DNA of 7,549 nucleotides from Haemophilus parainfluenzae (GCA_018381425.1 JAGZRY010000073.1:1-7549), one strand, 5' to 3'; shown: positions 1 to 7,340, counted from the first letter of the stretch. Numbers and translations are program-made. Notes: a model not told the origin generated them from the letters alone.

Positions 1-552
1 AATAATGGCGGCTTTCGGATTGTTCTGTACCAATTCCAAATAACGTTGGCGGGTACGATGGAAGAAATCGAGTCCTTGTTGTTCTATACGATCTAATTCC
101 CCACGTCCTCTGGCACGAGCAAGCCCCTCAGCCGGATCAATATCTAAATACAGTACAAAATCAGGCTCAAAATCACCCAATACCATATTTTTTAAATTCG
201 CCATAAGCGCTTGGTCAAACTGACGCCCACCGCCTTGATAGGCCTGTGAAGACATATCATGACGATCACCCAGCACAATTTTGCCTTCTGCCAATGCTGG
301 CTTAATCACATTTTCTACCAATTGAATTCGTGCCGCATAAAGCATTAATAATTCCGCTTTATCGGTAACAGGCTCTTCAGTTTCATGCTTGATTAAATGA
401 CGCAATTTTTCGGCTAACGGCGTACCACCAGGTTCACGAGTAAACACAATATCGTTTATACCAAGAGATTTCAATGTATCCACCACCGTTTGCATGGCAG
501 TACTTTTACCTGCACCTTCCAGCCCTTCAATCACGATAAATTTGCCTTGCAT
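1..552 (-). CDS. tmk: Thymidylate kinase (dTMP kinase), 3' end missing
   Basis: Cytoplasmic enzyme that phosphorylates dTMP to dTDP with ATP, needed for dTTP supply. The minus-strand reading frame from the ATG at 552-550 stays open for 184 codons and runs off the left edge. The family is about 210 residues in gammaproteobacteria, so roughly 25 C-terminal residues are missing. Visible motifs: the P-loop GLEGAGKST at residues 10-18, TREPGG at 38-43 after the first strands, the DRH motif at 97-99 followed by [11 protein letters not shown] (101-111), and the arginine-rich lid [12 protein letters not shown] around 146-157, typical of the E. coli-type enzyme whose lid supplies a catalytic arginine. 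The start is fixed by the P-loop lying immediately downstream and by the ATG overlapping the mltG stop by one base (TAATG). This spacing suggests translational coupling to mltG. In related genomes holB often follows; that part is outside the window. Confidence 0.97.
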   Translation of the reverse strand, partial: MQGKFIVIEGLEGAGKSTAMQTVVDTLKSLGINDIVFTREPGGTPLAEKLRHLIKHETEEPVTDKAELLMLYAARIQLVENVIKPALAEGKIVLGDRHDMSSQAYQGGGRQFDQALMANLKNMVLGDFEPDFVLYLDIDPAEGLARARGRGELDRIEQQGLDFFHRTRQRYLELVQNNPKAAII

Positions 553-1601
553 TAGTTGGCTCCTTTTTGTTGGCTACGATACCAACGTAAATATTCTTGC
601 ACTGCTTTATTATGCTCGTTCAGATTACGAGTAAATTTATGACCGCCACTTCCATCGGCAACAAAATAATAAAAGTCTGTTTTTGCTGGATGCGCCACAG
701 CCTGCAAAGCACTCTCACTCACCATGGCAATCGGTGTAGGCGGTAAACCCTCAATCATATAGGTATTGTACGGGGTCATCGTTTCCAAATCTTTCTTACG
801 AATATTGCCGGTATAGCTCTCACCCATTCCATAAATCACGGTTGGGTCAGTTTGTAATTTCATATTGGCTTTTAAACGATTAATAAATACGGAAGCCACT
901 TGTGGGCGCTCCGCCGCAATCCCCGTTTCTTTCTCCACAATAGAAGCCAAAATCAGCATCTGATACGGATCCGCTAACGGAAGATTTTCATCACGCTCAT
1001 TCCACGCTTTATCCAAGGCTTTTTGTAAACGAGTCGCTGAACGTTTTAATAATTCAAGATCAGTCGAGTTTGGCGTGTAATTATAGGTATCTGGATACAA
1101 CCACCCCTCCATGTTATTCCATTCATAAACGGCTTTTGCAACAGCTGGAATATCCAATAACACCATGATCTCTTTATCCGTTTTACCTTGCAAGGTTTGT
1201 TTTAAGTGCGGTGCGCTTTCAAGGTTTTTACGCCATTCCTTGAACGTTTTCCCTTCAATAAACTTCACGCTAAATTGCGCTTCCTTGCCGGAATTGAGCA
1301 TATCCAATAAATCTTGCAACGTTTTCACGCCCGTTAAAGAATAAGTCCCCGCTTTCACTTTGTTGAGCTGCGGTTGTAATTTCAATAACCAAGGCAACAA
1401 ATCGGCATGTTCAAGAATTTTTTCTTGCTCTAATAAAGCGGCGAGTTTACTGCCAGTAGTGCCTCGCTCAATTGTAAGCAATTGATCTTGCGTGACATTC
1501 ACCGGCGTATGAACAAACTCAGTTAATTTTTGATAACCCCAAAAACCAACACCGCCAAGAATTAGCAAGATAATCAGTAAAAAGACAAAAAATTTTTTCA
1601 T
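552..1601 (-). CDS. mltG: Endolytic murein transglycosylase MltG (YceG family)
   Basis: Inner-membrane lytic transglycosylase that cleaves nascent glycan strands within the chain and is thought to set glycan length by releasing new strands from the synthase. The 349-residue product matches the usual family length of about 340. The N-terminus MKKFF plus a hydrophobic stretch at residues 5-22 is a single membrane anchor with the rest periplasmic. A LysM-like segment follows (about 40-105), then the YceG catalytic region: EGWLYPDTY (165-173), ASIVEKETG (219-227), [10 protein letters not shown] (249-258), PYNTY (277-281), GLPPTPI (285-291) and [11 protein letters not shown] (313-323). By alignment from memory, Glu223 in IVEKETG corresponds to the catalytic Glu218 of E. 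coli MltG. It overlaps tmk by one base, the same pairing as yceG-tmk in E. coli. The ribosome binding site is weak (GAGTGA close to the ATG). An uptake signal lies inside the gene at 1204-1212. Confidence 0.96.
   Translation of the reverse strand: MKKFFVFLLIILLILGGVGFWGYQKLTEFVHTPVNVTQDQLLTIERGTTGSKLAALLEQEKILEHADLLPWLLKLQPQLNKVKAGTYSLTGVKTLQDLLDMLNSGKEAQFSVKFIEGKTFKEWRKNLESAPHLKQTLQGKTDKEIMVLLDIPAVAKAVYEWNNMEGWLYPDTYNYTPNSTDLELLKRSATRLQKALDKAWNERDENLPLADPYQMLILASIVEKETGIAAERPQVASVFINRLKANMKLQTDPTVIYGMGESYTGNIRKKDLETMTPYNTYMIEGLPPTPIAMVSESALQAVAHPAKTDFYYFVADGSGGHKFTRNLNEHNKAVQEYLRWYRSQQKGAN
1204..1212 (+). repeat. DNA uptake signal core (AAGTGCGGT) inside mltG
   Basis: A perfect 9-base Haemophilus-type uptake signal sequence core. 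Read on the coding strand it is ACCGCACTT and contributes to codons for Pro131-His132-Leu133 of MltG, in the less conserved segment before the catalytic motifs. Such signals mark DNA for preferential binding by the competence type IV pilus machinery in Pasteurellaceae. The exact match is seen; the function is family knowledge. Confidence 0.9.
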
Positions 1602-1610
1602 GCGTCACTC

Positions 1611-1650
1611 ATTTTATAAAAACGACAAAAGGGGCAAAAATGCCCCCTTA
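1611..1650 (-). terminator. Intrinsic terminator after surA
   Basis: On the minus strand a GC-rich stem GGGGCA/TGCCCC (1646-1641 with 1636-1631) closes a four-base loop (TTTT). The stem is extended by a G-U wobble and two A-U pairs, then followed by TTTTGTCGTTTTT. It starts about 16 bases after the surA stop and ends about 10 bases before the mltG start, so it should stop most surA transcripts and leave mltG dependent on read-through or another promoter. Confidence 0.85.
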
Positions 1651-1665
1651 TTCTAACGGTTTCTG

Positions 1666-2598
1666 TTACTTATCGAAATATTGAATATCAGCATTTTTAC
1701 GTAATGCTTTCACCCAGTCTTTGGTTGCATCTTGTAATTGGCTATTCACGATTTGTTCATAAGCTTTTTGACGATAGGCATCTTCTGTTTTATCGCCATC
1801 ACGACTACCGGTTACTTCGAGAATATGCCAACCAAATTCAGATTTAAATGGAGCAGAAATAGTACCTTGTGGGGTTGTTTCAACCATTTTTGCAAATGGA
1901 CCTACATAAGCTTCTGGGAAAGCATAGCCTAAACTTCCGCCATTCGCACCGGATAAATAATCTTTAGAATATTTTAATGCCGCATCAGCAAATGTCATTT
2001 TGCCAGAAATAATCTCGCTACGAATACGTTCTAATTCTGCTTTAGCTTGTGCATCGTTCAGTAATGGGTTTAATTTTAATAAAATATGACGAACTTCATA
2101 CTCTTTACCCATCACTTTTTGTGCGGTACCTTTTGCTTTCGCTTCATCGAGCATTTGTTTACCCAATGCATCCACTTGCTCACGAGTCACATCTACGCTG
2201 TTTTGAATGGCATGGTTACGCACACCCGCCATTAACATTTGACGAGAGATTTGTTGTTTAAATGCATTTAAGGAAATGCCTTGATAATCCAACGCATCTA
2301 AGAATTGACCATAAGTTAAACCATTTTTCGCTGCAATATCTTCTACGATACGGTTTACTTCCGCTTGGTTTACTTTTACGCCTGATTCTTTGATAGCTTT
2401 CTCTGTCAGCATATCATCAATAATCTTATCTAATGCTGCACGTTGGCTACCTTTCTTGCCCATCACGGCATTCACTTGGCTTTGTAAAATTGGTGTGCCA
2501 TTTACGGTCGCCACAACGCGTTCTTCTGCTTGAAGTTGAGAAAACGTAAACAGACCGATCATGGCAAATAAAAGAGATTTTAACATTGATTTTTTCAT
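1666..2598 (-). CDS. surA: Periplasmic chaperone / peptidyl-prolyl isomerase SurA, short form
   Basis: Periplasmic chaperone that escorts outer-membrane proteins to the BAM complex, with peptidyl-prolyl cis-trans isomerase activity in its parvulin domain. The 310-residue product has a signal peptide: MKKSMLK, a hydrophobic core at about 8-20, and a likely cleavage after LQA at residue 24. The SurA N-terminal chaperone region follows (about 25-150; VVATVNGTPILQSQVN at 28-43). One parvulin domain spans about 166-266, with VRHILLK (169-175), GGSLGYA (220-226) and FGWHILEV (255-262). The C-terminal helix at 270-300 completes the chaperone module. E. coli SurA is about 428 residues with two parvulin domains, so this version lacks one, which I believe is usual in this family. 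A generic PpiC/PpiD-type parvulin is the alternative, but PpiD would have a membrane anchor and be much longer. It has its own promoter-like sequence and terminator, so it is probably monocistronic or the end of a pyrR-surA transcript. Confidence 0.88.
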   Translation of the reverse strand: MKKSMLKSLLFAMIGLFTFSQLQAEERVVATVNGTPILQSQVNAVMGKKGSQRAALDKIIDDMLTEKAIKESGVKVNQAEVNRIVEDIAAKNGLTYGQFLDALDYQGISLNAFKQQISRQMLMAGVRNHAIQNSVDVTREQVDALGKQMLDEAKAKGTAQKVMGKEYEVRHILLKLNPLLNDAQAKAELERIRSEIISGKMTFADAALKYSKDYLSGANGGSLGYAFPEAYVGPFAKMVETTPQGTISAPFKSEFGWHILEVTGSRDGDKTEDAYRQKAYEQIVNSQLQDATKDWVKALRKNADIQYFDK

Positions 2599-2615
2599 TT
2601 TAGTTGTCTTAAAAA

Positions 2616-2645
2616 ATAATAGGATAATGCTCGTTAGATTATCAA
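2616..2645 (-). promoter_or_regulatory. Candidate sigma70 promoter for surA
   Basis: Minus-strand TTGATA (2645-2640) and TATTAT (2621-2616), each 5 of 6 to consensus, separated by 18 bases. The -10 ends 17 bases before the surA ATG, implying a very short leader of about 10 bases. It lies in the 77-base gap after pyrR, where no convincing terminator is seen, so surA could receive both its own and pyrR-derived transcripts. Prediction by eye only. Confidence 0.6.
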
Positions 2646-2675
2646 TTTTATCAAAGGTTCACAATAGGCTGATAG

Positions 2676-3215
2676 TTATTTAGGCAATAATGCCACTTCA
2701 TAACAACCATCGTATTTTAATGTACGCACTTGAACTTGTTCATCACGGGAAGTCGGCACATTTTTACCAACATAGTCTGCCCGAATTGGTAATTCTCGAT
2801 GTCCGCGATCCACTAAAATCACCAATTCAATTTTAGCAGCTCGACCAAAATCTGTTAATGCATCCATCGCGGCACGAATAGTTCTTCCAGTAAAGAGCAC
2901 GTCATCGATCAAAATAACTTCTTTACCCTGAATATTCATATAACTTGAGGCACCACTATACACAGGGGTTGGATTTTCAGGTTCAACGTACTCTAAGTCA
3001 TCGCGGTAAAATGTGATATCTAACTCCATCATTGGAAGACTCACACCATTCAACTCTTCAATGCGACGTTGAATCAATTCAGCAATTTCTGCTCCACGGC
3101 GTTTCACCCCAACTAAAATCACATTATCGAAATCTTGGTGCTTTTCAATAATTTCGTGGGAAATACGTGAAATGGTACGTAAAAATCTGTCTGCATCAAT
3201 AATGATTTTTTCCAT
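2676..3215 (-). CDS. pyrR: PyrR bifunctional protein: pyrimidine regulator / uracil phosphoribosyltransferase
   Basis: Type I phosphoribosyltransferase-fold protein. In Bacillus, PyrR binds UMP and attenuator RNA of the pyr operon, and also converts uracil plus PRPP to UMP. The 179-residue length fits the family. The PRPP-binding loop is VILIDDVLFTGRT at residues 100-112 with Asp104-Asp105. Other PyrR features are GVKRRG (36-41), the flexible hood segment around 70-90 (FYRDDLEYVEPENPTP), and VDRGHRELPIRADYVGKNVPTS at 135-156, a strong family signature that separates it from Upp and from Gpt. It sits alone between dnaE and surA, with no pyr biosynthetic gene in view and no PyrR-type attenuator seen upstream. 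Whether it regulates RNA in this organism or acts mainly as a salvage enzyme cannot be told from sequence. A weak GAGAG ribosome binding site precedes the ATG. Confidence 0.95.
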   Translation of the reverse strand: MEKIIIDADRFLRTISRISHEIIEKHQDFDNVILVGVKRRGAEIAELIQRRIEELNGVSLPMMELDITFYRDDLEYVEPENPTPVYSGASSYMNIQGKEVILIDDVLFTGRTIRAAMDALTDFGRAAKIELVILVDRGHRELPIRADYVGKNVPTSRDEQVQVRTLKYDGCYEVALLPK

Positions 3216-3222
3216 TTAATCT

Positions 3223-3255
3223 CTCGCTTTGTTTATATCGCCTAAAGTGCGGTTA
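3223..3255 (-). promoter_or_regulatory. Weak candidate promoter region for pyrR
   Basis: The 40 bases upstream of pyrR contain a TATAAA -10-like hexamer on the minus strand inside GGCGATATAAAC. The only element near -35 position is a T-run belonging to the upstream hairpin, a poor match to TTGACA. If it is real, the promoter overlaps the terminator of dnaE. Low confidence; read-through from dnaE is the alternative source of pyrR mRNA. Confidence 0.25.
3245..3253 (+). repeat. DNA uptake signal core, left arm of the hairpin
   Basis: A perfect AAGTGCGGT followed by T, A and an A-run, agreeing with the extended Haemophilus consensus of a core followed by AT-rich segments. It forms the left arm of the dnaE-pyrR intergenic hairpin. 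Confidence 0.92.
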
Positions 3256-3273
3256 AAAAACACGGATTTTTTG

Positions 3274-3282
3274 ACCGCACTT
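3274..3282 (-). repeat. DNA uptake signal core, right arm of the hairpin
   Basis: A perfect core on the minus strand, followed on that strand by C and a run of six A, then a T-run about a helical turn further on, a good fit to the extended consensus. It is the inverted partner of the core at 3245-3253. Confidence 0.92.
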
Positions 3283-3293
3283 TGACTGGAATA

Positions 3294-6200
3294 TTAACCG
3301 AATTCTAGCTCTACTGCATTTTCGCCGAGCAAATTCACCAATTCTGTTAGAATGTCATCAGTTGGTGTAATCGACCATTGAATCCCTAAACGCAATAACG
3401 CACGACCTTTTGCGCTTTGATAATATACGTTAATCGGTAAAGTGCCGCCACTAACAGGTTCTAACATTTCTTTCAGTTTCTTGATAAAACTTGGGCTAAT
3501 CTGCTCCTCAGACAAACTGATAGCCAAAGATTTCGCATAACGGGAACGTGCCTCATCCAAGGTCATCAAATCCCGTACTGACATTTTTAATCCGCCTGAA
3601 AAATCGTCAAAACTCACTTGGCCTGATACCACCACAACCGTATCTTTTTGCAGCTTTTCACCAAATTGGTCTAAGCTTTCACCGAATAGGGTTAAATCCA
3701 AACGTCCAGAACGATCATCAATGGTTGCAATACCGATGCGATTGCCTTTTTTCGTTGTGGCAAAACGTGTTGCAACCAACAAACCGGCTGCCGTACTAAT
3801 TTGCCCACGGCGATTTGGCGTAAGATCTTTTAATCGCGTAGAGCTGTAATGAGAAAGCTCTTTTAAATAACGACTCACTGGATGGCTGCTTAAATACAAA
3901 CCTAGAGTTTCTCGCTCACCATCTAAAATTTGTTTTTCTGTGTAAGGTGGCGTGTGGGCATAAGCATTTTCTACTTCTTCATGCGTTTCGGTCAGCACAC
4001 CGAACATATCGGCTTGTCCCATGGCCTCATCTTTTGCATGCTGATCTGACGCTTTGAGTGCATCTTCTAGATTCTTAGATAATGCTGCACGGTGTGGCCC
4101 TAACTTATCAAATGCGCCCGACATGATCAGACTTTCAAAGGTACGACGGTTAATTTTCTTCAAATCAACGCGAGCACATAAATCAAATAAATCTCTGAAA
4201 ATCCCACCTTCATTACGTGCGGTAATTAGAGCTTCAATCGGACCTTCCCCCACACCTTTAATGGCACCGATACCGTAAACAATTTCACCATTTTCATTTA
4301 CACTGAAATGATGTTTTCCTACATTGATATCCGGTGGTGTCACTTTTAAGCCCATACGCAAACATTCATCGTATAAGCCAACAATTTTATCCGTATTATC
4401 CATTTCCGAGGTCATTACAGCTGCCATAAACTCAGCAGGGAAATGGGTTTTCAGCCAAAGGGTTTGATAAGAAACCAATGCGTAAGCAGCGGAGTGCGAT
4501 TTATTAAAACCATAGCCCGCAAATTTTTCCACTAAGTCGAAAATCTTCATGGAAAGCTCGCCATCAATCCCATTTTTTTCAGCACCTTCTTTAAACACAG
4601 AGCGTTGTTTCGCCATTTCTTCCGGCTTTTTCTTACCCATCGCACGGCGTAATAAGTCCGCACCACCAAGAGTATAACCCGCTAGCACCTGAGCAATCTG
4701 CATAACTTGTTCTTGGTACAAAATAATACCGTAAGTTGGCTCTAAAATCGGTTTAAGGCTTTCATGTTGATAGTTTGCGTCAGGATAAGAGACTTCTTCT
4801 CGACCATGTTTACGGTCAATGAAGTTATCCACCATGCCCGATTGTAATGGACCAGGGCGGAATAATGCCACCAACGCGATAATATCTTCAAAACAGTCTG
4901 GCTGAAGGCGTTTAATTAAATCTTTCATCCCACGCGATTCCAACTGGAATACAGCGGTCGTTTCTGACCGTTTCAGCAACTCAAAAGATTCGGGATCATC
5001 TAACGGAATAGCAGCAATATCAACTGGCGGTTTGCCTTCACGAGTAAGGCGGGCATTAATCATATCTAGTGCCCATTTGATAATAGTGAGTGTACGCAAA
5101 CCTAAGAAGTCAAACTTCACTAAACCCGCATATTCCACATCACTTTTATCAAAGTGAGTAACGGGATGAAGTCCCTCGTTATCACAATAAAGTGGTACAA
5201 AGTCTGTAATCAAAGAAGGCGAAATCACCACGCCACCTGCGTGTTTACCTGCATTTCGCGTGACACCTTCTAGCTTACGCGCCATATCAATTAGGGCTTT
5301 GACTTCTTCATCTGAATCATATGCCACTTGTAACTGTGGTTCAGCCTCAAAAGCTTTCGCTAAAGTCATGCCGGGATCAGGGGGAATCATTTTTGAAATA
5401 CGATCCACAAAGCCATAAGGATGGCCTAACACACGACCTACATCTCGAATCACCGCTTTCGCTGCCATCGTACCAAAAGTAATAATTTGTGATACCGCAC
5501 CACGACCATAAGTTTCTGCCACATGATCGATAACACGATCTCGTCCGTCCATACAGAAGTCGACGTCGAAATCGGGCATGGAAACACGTTCTGGGTTTAA
5601 GAAGCGTTCAAAAAGAAGATCGAATTCAAGAGGATCTAAATCGGTGATTTTGAGTGCATAAGCCACCAATGAACCCGCACCAGAACCACGTCCTGGCCCT
5701 ACCGGAATATCATTGTCTTTTGACCACTGGATAAACTCCATAACAATTAAGAAGTAACCTGGGAAACCCATTTGGTTGATCACATCGAGTTCGACTTGAA
5801 GACGCTCATCATATTCCGATCGTCTTTCTGACCGCACTTTTTCATCGGGGAATAAAAACGCCAAACGCTCTTCCAAGCCTTCTTTGGCTTTCATCACCAA
5901 ATAATCTTCCGTACTCAGTTCGCCAGTTGGAAATTGAGGGAGGAAATATTGCCCCAAACGCAAAGTCACATTGCAGCGTTGCGCAATTAATACCGTATTT
6001 TCAAGTGCAGAAGGAATATCCGCAAATAAATCGCACATCTCTTCTTCTGAGCGGAAATATTGTTGCTCGGTATAACGTTTTGGACGTTTCGGATCGTCAA
6101 GGGTATAGCCATCATGAATAGCAACTCGAATTTCGTGTGCCTCAAAATCATCAGGTGCGAGAAAGACAACATCGTTGGTTGCAACAAGCGGTAAATCATG

Positions 6201-6773
6201 TTCCTCAGCTAATTTTAATGCGGCTTGAATATAACGCTCTTCATCTGGACGCCCCGTTCGAGAAAGCGAAAGGTAAAAATGGTCAGGGAAAAATTCTTGA
6301 TAAAAACTGACCGCACTTTCCGCTTCAGCGCTATTTTCTTTAAGGAGTTTTTTCGCGATATCGCCTTGTGTGCCACCCGATAAAATAATCACACCTTCAC
6401 GGTGTTCAATCAACCACTCTTGGTCGATATAAGGTAGGTCCACATAGCCACGTTGATAGGCTTTTGAAAGCAGTAAGGTGATGTTTTTATAGCCTTCGTT
6501 GTTCTTAGCAAGTAGAGTGAGGGTAAATAATTCCTCACCGCATAGCTCGCTTTTAATATGAACATCTGCGCCAATAATCGGTTTAATCCCCGAAGAAAGG
6601 GTTTCACCATAAAAACGCACTACACCACAAAAATTGGTGAAATCCGTTAACGCCAACGCGACCATATTATTTGCTGCACACGCTTTGACCAATGGTTTCA
6701 CTTTTACGATACCATCAATCATTGAAAAATCAGTGTGCGTACGAAGATGTACAAAACGCGGTTGAGTTGACAT
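3294..6773 (-). CDS. dnaE: DNA polymerase III alpha subunit (replicative polymerase)
   Basis: Catalytic subunit of the replicative polymerase, working with epsilon, theta, the beta clamp and the clamp loader. The 1159 residues match E. coli DnaE (1160) almost residue for residue in spacing. Domains in order: PHP (about 5-270), polymerase core with [16 protein letters not shown] (359-374) and catalytic Asp401 and Asp403 in MPDFDVDF (399-406), third catalytic Asp555 in KFDFLGLR (553-560), [12 protein letters not shown] (636-647), the tandem helix-hairpin-helix region with [18 protein letters not shown] (833-850), the clamp-binding motif QADMF (920-924), the OB fold (about 990-1075) and the C-terminal tau-binding region. 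The PHP site is degenerate: the first metal histidine position is Arg11 (HLRTHTDFS), as in E. coli, where a separate epsilon subunit proofreads. The start is supported by AAGGA six bases before the ATG. It is flanked by two phosphoribosyltransferase genes. Confidence 0.98.
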   Translation of the reverse strand: MSTQPRFVHLRTHTDFSMIDGIVKVKPLVKACAANNMVALALTDFTNFCGVVRFYGETLSSGIKPIIGADVHIKSELCGEELFTLTLLAKNNEGYKNITLLLSKAYQRGYVDLPYIDQEWLIEHREGVIILSGGTQGDIAKKLLKENSAEAESAVSFYQEFFPDHFYLSLSRTGRPDEERYIQAALKLAEEHDLPLVATNDVVFLAPDDFEAHEIRVAIHDGYTLDDPKRPKRYTEQQYFRSEEEMCDLFADIPSALENTVLIAQRCNVTLRLGQYFLPQFPTGELSTEDYLVMKAKEGLEERLAFLFPDEKVRSERRSEYDERLQVELDVINQMGFPGYFLIVMEFIQWSKDNDIPVGPGRGSGAGSLVAYALKITDLDPLEFDLLFERFLNPERVSMPDFDVDFCMDGRDRVIDHVAETYGRGAVSQIITFGTMAAKAVIRDVGRVLGHPYGFVDRISKMIPPDPGMTLAKAFEAEPQLQVAYDSDEEVKALIDMARKLEGVTRNAGKHAGGVVISPSLITDFVPLYCDNEGLHPVTHFDKSDVEYAGLVKFDFLGLRTLTIIKWALDMINARLTREGKPPVDIAAIPLDDPESFELLKRSETTAVFQLESRGMKDLIKRLQPDCFEDIIALVALFRPGPLQSGMVDNFIDRKHGREEVSYPDANYQHESLKPILEPTYGIILYQEQVMQIAQVLAGYTLGGADLLRRAMGKKKPEEMAKQRSVFKEGAEKNGIDGELSMKIFDLVEKFAGYGFNKSHSAAYALVSYQTLWLKTHFPAEFMAAVMTSEMDNTDKIVGLYDECLRMGLKVTPPDINVGKHHFSVNENGEIVYGIGAIKGVGEGPIEALITARNEGGIFRDLFDLCARVDLKKINRRTFESLIMSGAFDKLGPHRAALSKNLEDALKASDQHAKDEAMGQADMFGVLTETHEEVENAYAHTPPYTEKQILDGERETLGLYLSSHPVSRYLKELSHYSSTRLKDLTPNRRGQISTAAGLLVATRFATTKKGNRIGIATIDDRSGRLDLTLFGESLDQFGEKLQKDTVVVVSGQVSFDDFSGGLKMSVRDLMTLDEARSRYAKSLAISLSEEQISPSFIKKLKEMLEPVSGGTLPINVYYQSAKGRALLRLGIQWSITPTDDILTELVNLLGENAVELEFG
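5831..5839 (-). repeat. DNA uptake signal core inside dnaE (first)
   Basis: A perfect core on the coding strand, read as AAA GTG CGG T to encode Lys312-Val313-Arg314, in a charged and variable linker ([17 protein letters not shown]) between the PHP and polymerase domains. The placement avoids conserved motifs. Confidence 0.9.
6310..6318 (-). repeat. DNA uptake signal core inside dnaE (second)
   Basis: A perfect core on the coding strand in a different reading frame from the copy at 5831, contributing to Glu-Ser-Ala-Val (about 152-155) in the PHP domain. Followed by CAGTTTTTAT, partly matching the AT-rich part of the extended signal. Confidence 0.9.
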
Positions 6774-6779
6774 TAAAAT

Positions 6780-6784
6780 TCCTT
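6780..6784 (-). promoter_or_regulatory. Ribosome binding site of dnaE
   Basis: AAGGA on the minus strand with six bases to the ATG at 6773. It decides the dnaE start, which also agrees with the N-terminus expected from E. coli DnaE (MS..PRFVHLR). Confidence 0.75.
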
Positions 6785-6793
6785 GTTAAGTAA

Positions 6794-6802
6794 AAGTGCG
6801 GT
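6794..6802 (+). repeat. DNA uptake signal core in the dnaE leader
   Basis: A perfect AAGTGCGGT followed by TAATTTTA, a good match to the first AT-rich part of the extended consensus. It lies immediately downstream of the candidate dnaE -10 and about 20 bases before the ATG. It is therefore near or in the dnaE transcription start and 5' untranslated region. Confidence 0.92.
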
Positions 6803-6804
6803 TA

Positions 6805-6833
6805 ATTTTAACGGGATTTTACAATCGGCTCAA
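6805..6833 (-). promoter_or_regulatory. Candidate sigma70 promoter for dnaE
   Basis: Minus-strand TTGAGC (6833-6828) and TAAAAT (6810-6805) with an optimal 17-base spacer. It lies directly after the gpt terminator and 31 bases before the dnaE ATG. A second TAAAAT-like box occurs in the spacer (GTAAAATCC) but has a poorer upstream partner. This supports dnaE being its own transcription unit. Confidence 0.55.
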
Positions 6834-6863
6834 TAAACAAAATGCGAGGCTAAGCCCCGCATT
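6831..6863 (-). terminator. Intrinsic terminator after gpt
   Basis: Minus-strand stem AATGCG-G-GGC, loop TTA, GCC-T-CGCATT (6863-6841). It has six plus three Watson-Crick pairs joined by a G-U wobble, and is followed by TTGTTTATT. The hairpin begins 18 bases after the gpt stop. On the plus strand the wobble becomes an A-C mismatch, so it favours minus-strand transcripts. Its tail overlaps the -35 of the candidate dnaE promoter. Confidence 0.8.
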
Positions 6864-6881
6864 CCCAACTCATATTTGTAA

Positions 6882-7340
6882 TTATTTTCTTGCCAATGGC
6901 GGCACGAAAGTTAAACCTAAATCCCAAGGTTGTTCAATCCAAGTATTTTGTGGAATATCAATCACGTAATCATCCACTAACTCAGCACCTGCAGGTTTTG
7001 CGAATACCGTGACGAATTTTGCTTTTGGATACATTTCACGAATTGCACGAGCGGTATTGCCGGTATCTACCAAATCGTCTACCACGATCATTCCTTCACC
7101 ATCACCATCTGCGCGGTGTAATACTTTTAATGCACCTTGTTCATCGTGATCATAGCTAGCAATACACACGGTTTCTACGAAACGAATATTTAATTCGCGA
7201 GCAAGTACCGCTGCTGGGAATAAACCACCACGGCTTACTGCGATGATACCTTTCCACTGAGTGGCAGGAAGTAAACGTTCCGCTAATTTGCGGGCATGCA
7301 TTTGGAACATATCCCAAGTCACAACATATTTTTCGCTCAT
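6882..7340 (-). CDS. gpt: Xanthine phosphoribosyltransferase (XGPRT)
   Basis: Purine salvage enzyme that joins PRPP to guanine, xanthine and, less well, hypoxanthine to give GMP, XMP or IMP; in E. coli it is associated with the inner face of the membrane. The 152 residues equal the E. coli Gpt length. Key positions coincide: SRGG at 36-39, the PRPP loop [13 protein letters not shown] at 84-96 with Asp88, Asp89 and Asp92, the lysine in FAKPAG at 113-118 that contacts the 6-oxo group, and Trp134 in NTWIEQPWD (132-140), which stacks on the base. The start is supported by AAGG eight bases upstream. It is divergent from pepD and followed by its own terminator, so probably monocistronic. H. influenzae Rd carries two gpt copies; a second one here would be outside the window. 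Confidence 0.97.
   Translation of the reverse strand: MSEKYVVTWDMFQMHARKLAERLLPATQWKGIIAVSRGGLFPAAVLARELNIRFVETVCIASYDHDEQGALKVLHRADGDGEGMIVVDDLVDTGNTARAIREMYPKAKFVTVFAKPAGAELVDDYVIDIPQNTWIEQPWDLGLTFVPPLARK

Larger units (their letters stand above)
3244..3283 (-). terminator. Terminator after dnaE made of two inverted uptake signals
   Basis: Two uptake signal cores face each other, AAGTGCGGT at 3245-3253 and ACCGCACTT at 3274-3282. Together they form a 10-bp arm, AAAGTGCGGT (3244-3253) pairing with 3274-3283. The stem continues inward through one non-Watson-Crick position (3254/3273) into six A-T pairs (3255-3260 with 3267-3272), leaving a six-base loop. It begins 10 bases after the dnaE stop. 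Inverted uptake-signal pairs acting as terminators are well known in Haemophilus. The tail on the minus strand is only TTT, so termination may be partial. Confidence 0.8.

Noticed and set aside
1604..1630. TATAAAAT box as an mltG promoter
   Set aside because: The possible -35 elements are poor, lie in the terminator stem or are at wrong spacing, and the start would fall within a few bases of the ATG.
2116..2124. TTGTGCGGT at 2116 and ACGTGCGGT near 4216 as further uptake signals
   Set aside because: Each departs from the core at one of its first two positions; single-mismatch cores are expected by chance and are taken up poorly.
1738..2261. Plus-strand open frames of 64 and 70 codons opposite surA
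   Set aside because: They are antisense to a well-supported gene, have no ribosome binding site or recognisable protein features, and are explained by the codon use of surA.
2646..2675. Possible terminator after pyrR (TATCA ... TGATA)
   Set aside because: Only five AT-rich pairs around a long loop and no T-tract; not a credible intrinsic terminator.
3216..3293. PyrR-type attenuator upstream of pyrR
   Set aside because: The only structure is the uptake-signal hairpin; no alternative antiterminator pairing or conserved PyrR-binding loop could be recognised.
3548..4278. Plus-strand open frames of 83 and 74 codons opposite dnaE
   Set aside because: Antisense shadows of the dnaE 3' half; no recognisable domain and no start signals.
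5927..6610. Short plus- and minus-strand frames of 64-70 codons within dnaE
   Set aside because: They overlap the conserved dnaE frame entirely and show no family resemblance or ribosome binding site.
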